From positions 4,917,555-4,981,554 of the forward strand of contig CM072526.1 in the NCBI GenBank assembly GCA_036898135.1: a stretch of 64,000 nt of DNA, given 5' to 3'. This DNA comes from Oncomelania hupensis. Its lineage: Eukaryota; Mollusca; Gastropoda; Littorinimorpha; Pomatiopsidae. Under the pieces are notes generated by a model, which ran no database searches, had not been told where the DNA came from, and was given only the letters and a program-made list of their open reading frames with translations. The first letter of the stretch is position 1, and the number at the start of each line of letters is the position of its first letter. Made by a program: the position numbers and the translations under genes. Below, one piece after another: positions 61,333 through 64,000 of the stretch.

Positions 61333-63175
61333 AGCAAAGAAGAAATTGATAGAAGATCAGTGGTAGAAAATAGAGAACTGTCTGAATAAGAACAACAGCC
61401 AGAAGGCATACCAGACTGTGAAGCGGCTGACAAGTGTTAAACAGCCCAAGGTCTCCATAATCCAAAGCAAGTCTGGCATATGCCTTACAGAAGAACAAGA
61501 AGTCTTGGACAGATGGACAGTGTACTGCTCTGGCCTTTACAACCACACACCAAACGGAGACCCATCAGTTCTAGCATGTCCAGAGAACAGAGAGGAAGAA
61601 GAAATCCTCCCAATTCTCCGAGAAAAAGTTGAGGCAACAGTGCAATCGCTGAAGAAGAGGACGTCAGCGGGAGTGGACAACATACCCGCGGAACTGCTTC
61701 AAGCAGGAGGAGAAGCGATGATTAACGCCCTCACCATTATCTGTAACAAGATCTGTTTGAATGGGGAGTGGCCTACACCATGGACCCAGTCGCTTGTCAT
61801 CACTCTTCCCAAAAAAGGTAAGCTTCAGGAATGTGAAAATTGCCGCACCATCAGACTCATCAGCCATCCCAGCAAGGTCCTCCTGAAAATAATGCTCCAC
61901 AGGTTGAAACCCCAAGCTGAACAAATCATAGCTGAAGAGCAAGCAGGATTCAGGGCAGGGCAAAGTACCAGTGAACAGATTTTCAACCTCAAACTAATCT
62001 GCGAGAAATACCTACAGCACCAAAAACATCTATATCATGTGTTCATAGACTTCAAGAAGACGTTTGACCGAGTCTGGCATGCAGCTCTGTGGGCAACCAT
62101 GAGAGTGTACAACATCAGCCCTAAAATTATTGAAGTCATCAAAAGCCTGTATGACAAGGCTACCAGTGCAGTCCTCCATAACAACGTTATTGGAAACTGG
62201 TTCAGAACAACAATCGGTGTGCGTCAGGGATGCCTACTCTTTTCAACACTCTTCAACATCTTCCTAGAGCGCATCAAGTCAGATGCCCTTGCAGATCACG
62301 AAGGCACAGTCAGCATAGGGGGAAGAGCAATCTCCAATCTTCGTTTTGCGGATGACATTGATGGATTGTCTGGAGAGGAAAAGAACTTGAACAGCTGTTA
62401 CAGAGGCTTGACACCCCATTCAGAGCCTATGGAATGGAAATAAGTGCAGAGAAGACCAAATGATGACCAACAACACCAATGGCATCAACACGGACATCAA
62501 AGTTCAAGGTCAATCCCTTAACACAGTGCATACCTTCAAATATATAGGAGCCATTGTATTAGACCATGGGTCCAGAGAAGAAGTCCTCTCCAGGATCGCA
62601 CAAACAACTGCTGCCCTGGCGAGGTTGAAGCCCATTTGGAAAGACAGGACCATCAGTCTACATTCCAAGGTAAGGCTGCTGCACTCCCTTGTCATCTCCA
62701 TCTTCCTATATGCTTGCGAAACATGGACCCTCACAGCAGATCTCCAACGAAGAATACAAAGCATGGACGTGAGGTGCTACAGAAGACTTCTGGGCATTTC
62801 CTATACCCAGCACATCACCAACGACGAAGTCCGACAGACCATCACACAAGCCATTGGACAATACTATGACCTGCTCACAGTGGTTAAAAAAACGGAAACT
62901 CCGATAGTATGGCCACGTCACCAAATCATCAAGTCTTGCAAAGACCATCCTGCAAGGCACAGTGCAAGGAGATAGAAGAAGAGGGAGACCAAGAAAGAGG
63001 TGTGAGGACAACATTCGAGAATGGACTGGTTTGACACTGAGCGAAACAATCAGGGTTTCTGAGGACAGGGAAAGATGGAATAAGCTGGTTAAACGAAAAT
63101 CTGTGGTGCCCCTACGACCTCCGAGTTACGGGATAGGAAAGGATAGGAAAGGATAGGATAGGATTGGATAGGATA
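61333..63175 (+). pseudogene. RTE-like LINE copy H, reverse transcriptase broken by frameshifts
   Basis: Plus strand, 5'-truncated in the linker before the RT, ending in GGATA repeats (63135-63175). 61418-62443 is open: VKQPKVSIIQSKSGICLTEE, GVDNIPAELLQAGGEAMINA, EEQAGFRAGQSTSEQIFNLK, VFIDFKKTFDRVWHAALWAT (motif A), GVRQGCLLFSTLFNIFLERI (motif B), LRFADDIDGLSGEE (catalytic FADD). One-base losses near 62385 and 62455 shift to 62460-62975 (KVQGQSLNTVHTFKYIGAIV, the C-terminal YACETWTLTADLQRRIQSMD). A base gain in an A run near 62887 shifts again to 62962-63156. Best RT coverage of the family here, but older than copy C. Flanking duplication not found. Confidence 0.88.
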
Positions 63176-63814
63176 GTTCAAGAACAGCCTCCTCTGTCCC
63201 ACTCCCCCCTCCCCCCTTTCGCCTCTCTTCGTCCCTCTCCCTTGCACTCTCCGCATTTTGTTCCGTTAGCCACGCCTTTTCACGCAAGCCGGTGACGTTT
63301 GCAATACCAAAGAAGGTAGGCTACGCGTAGTAGATATTCTTTGGCAATACCCACAAAGTGCCAAGCCGATGACTGTTTGCGGTAAGTGGGCGGAGCTTTA
63401 GTGTCGTATAACTAGATCATGAACTAGACATGAAAGCCGTAATTATCTATATGGACGTAAACAGCAAAACCAATGATAATTTGAACAAATCTGTCGATAA
63501 ATAAAAACATTTCAACATCTTAAACAAATTTATAATAATGCAGACTACTTACAGCCCATGTTTGATGACTGCACGCAGGCTCGATCTACAGAGTCTTACT
63601 CCGCGAATTATATATCAATATTTGTGAATTAGAGGTATGAATAACAATTAAAATTACATTAATAGGCAGAGATAATGTTAATGTTAAACAATATTCAACC
63701 CTGAGCAAACAAAAAAATCTTCCTTTGGTAGAATTGTGTAGAGACTTCATCTTTGCGCGGAAGGTCATACGAAGCGGCCATTTAGAAATTCCCTCTCTCT
63801 CCAATGTGTGTATT
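63176..63814. other. no gene recognised
   Basis: AT-rich after a C/T-rich patch at 63190-63245. Sequence reads straight into the LTR at 63815. Confidence 0.5.
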
Positions 63815-64000
63815 TGTTACGTTGAAACGAACGAAAGTGTGTCTAAAGCGCGCACGATAGATCTAATCGTTTCGTTTTGCAAAGTATTCAATAATGGAGT
63901 TTATTTACCTTTGATTTGAGTTTGCATTGTTGTTAGGAGAGGCTTTGTATAACGTGGATAATTTTCGTTGGTCGATATTGTTAGAGAATACTCTGGATCT
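63815..64000 (+). mobile_element. LTR 5' part (family TGTTACG...), cut by window edge
   Basis: TGTTACGTTGAAACGAACGA onward matches the first 190 bp of the solo LTR at 14004-14647 with few differences. The rest is beyond the window. Confidence 0.88.

Overview
The window is eukaryotic, animal DNA made almost entirely of transposable elements. It carries RTE-like, CR1/L2/Rex1-like and Ty3-type retroelements, tRNA-headed SINEs, P-, Kolobok-, pogo- and hAT-type DNA transposons, long AT-rich spacers, many microsatellites and one 500-bp assembly gap. There are no operons or bacterial signals. The element mix and the SINE 3' ends suggest a mollusc, probably a gastropod. That placement is an inference; no single-copy gene fixes the species.

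Layout. 1-8.2 kb: an LTR end cut into a hAT transposase remnant, two P-superfamily elements with 8-bp target duplications (one carrying a broken THAP/P transposase, and sitting in an RTE-like LINE), a pogo-like end, and the endonuclease part of a second LINE. 8.2-13.1 kb: a very young Ty3-type LTR element with near-identical 192-bp LTRs and one 1276-codon gag-pol frame. 13.3-20.8 kb: an RTE-like LINE split by a solo LTR, then a four-layer nest (unclassified repeat; CR1/L2-like LINE; Kolobok-like element with THAP exon; small hAT-like element), then a pogo-like element holding a SINE. 21-26.3 kb: a 5S-derived SINE-like repeat, simple repeats, and an LTR-like sequence split by a retroposed block with a 20-bp duplication. 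26.3-31 kb: a clean 5'-truncated LINE with intact reading frame, a SINE, and a LINE containing the gap. 32-40 kb: the only candidate host-type gene (two exons, zinc-finger-like, broken by a LINE) amid a cluster of copies of one 500-700 bp repeat. 40-46.6 kb: simple repeats, a tRNA-like sequence, and a Rex1/L2-like reverse transcriptase gene. 46.6-49.1 kb: an RTE-like LINE with a 5' inversion. 50.8-55.6 kb: a large terminal-inverted-repeat element hosting a LINE fragment and a partial Ty3 element. 55.9-60.3 kb: a decayed Ty3-type element whose integrase lies before the reverse transcriptase (Gmr1-like order). 61.3-63.2 kb: one more RTE-like LINE. 63.8 kb to the end: the start of the same LTR family seen at position 1.

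The genes do not work together as a pathway. Each coding region serves its own element, and the many precise target-site duplications give a readable relative order of insertions. The strongest items are the paired P-superfamily elements, the TTAA-flanked THAP element, the Gmr1-like pol order, the twin-primed LINE and the large inverted-repeat element with about 64-bp periodic arms.
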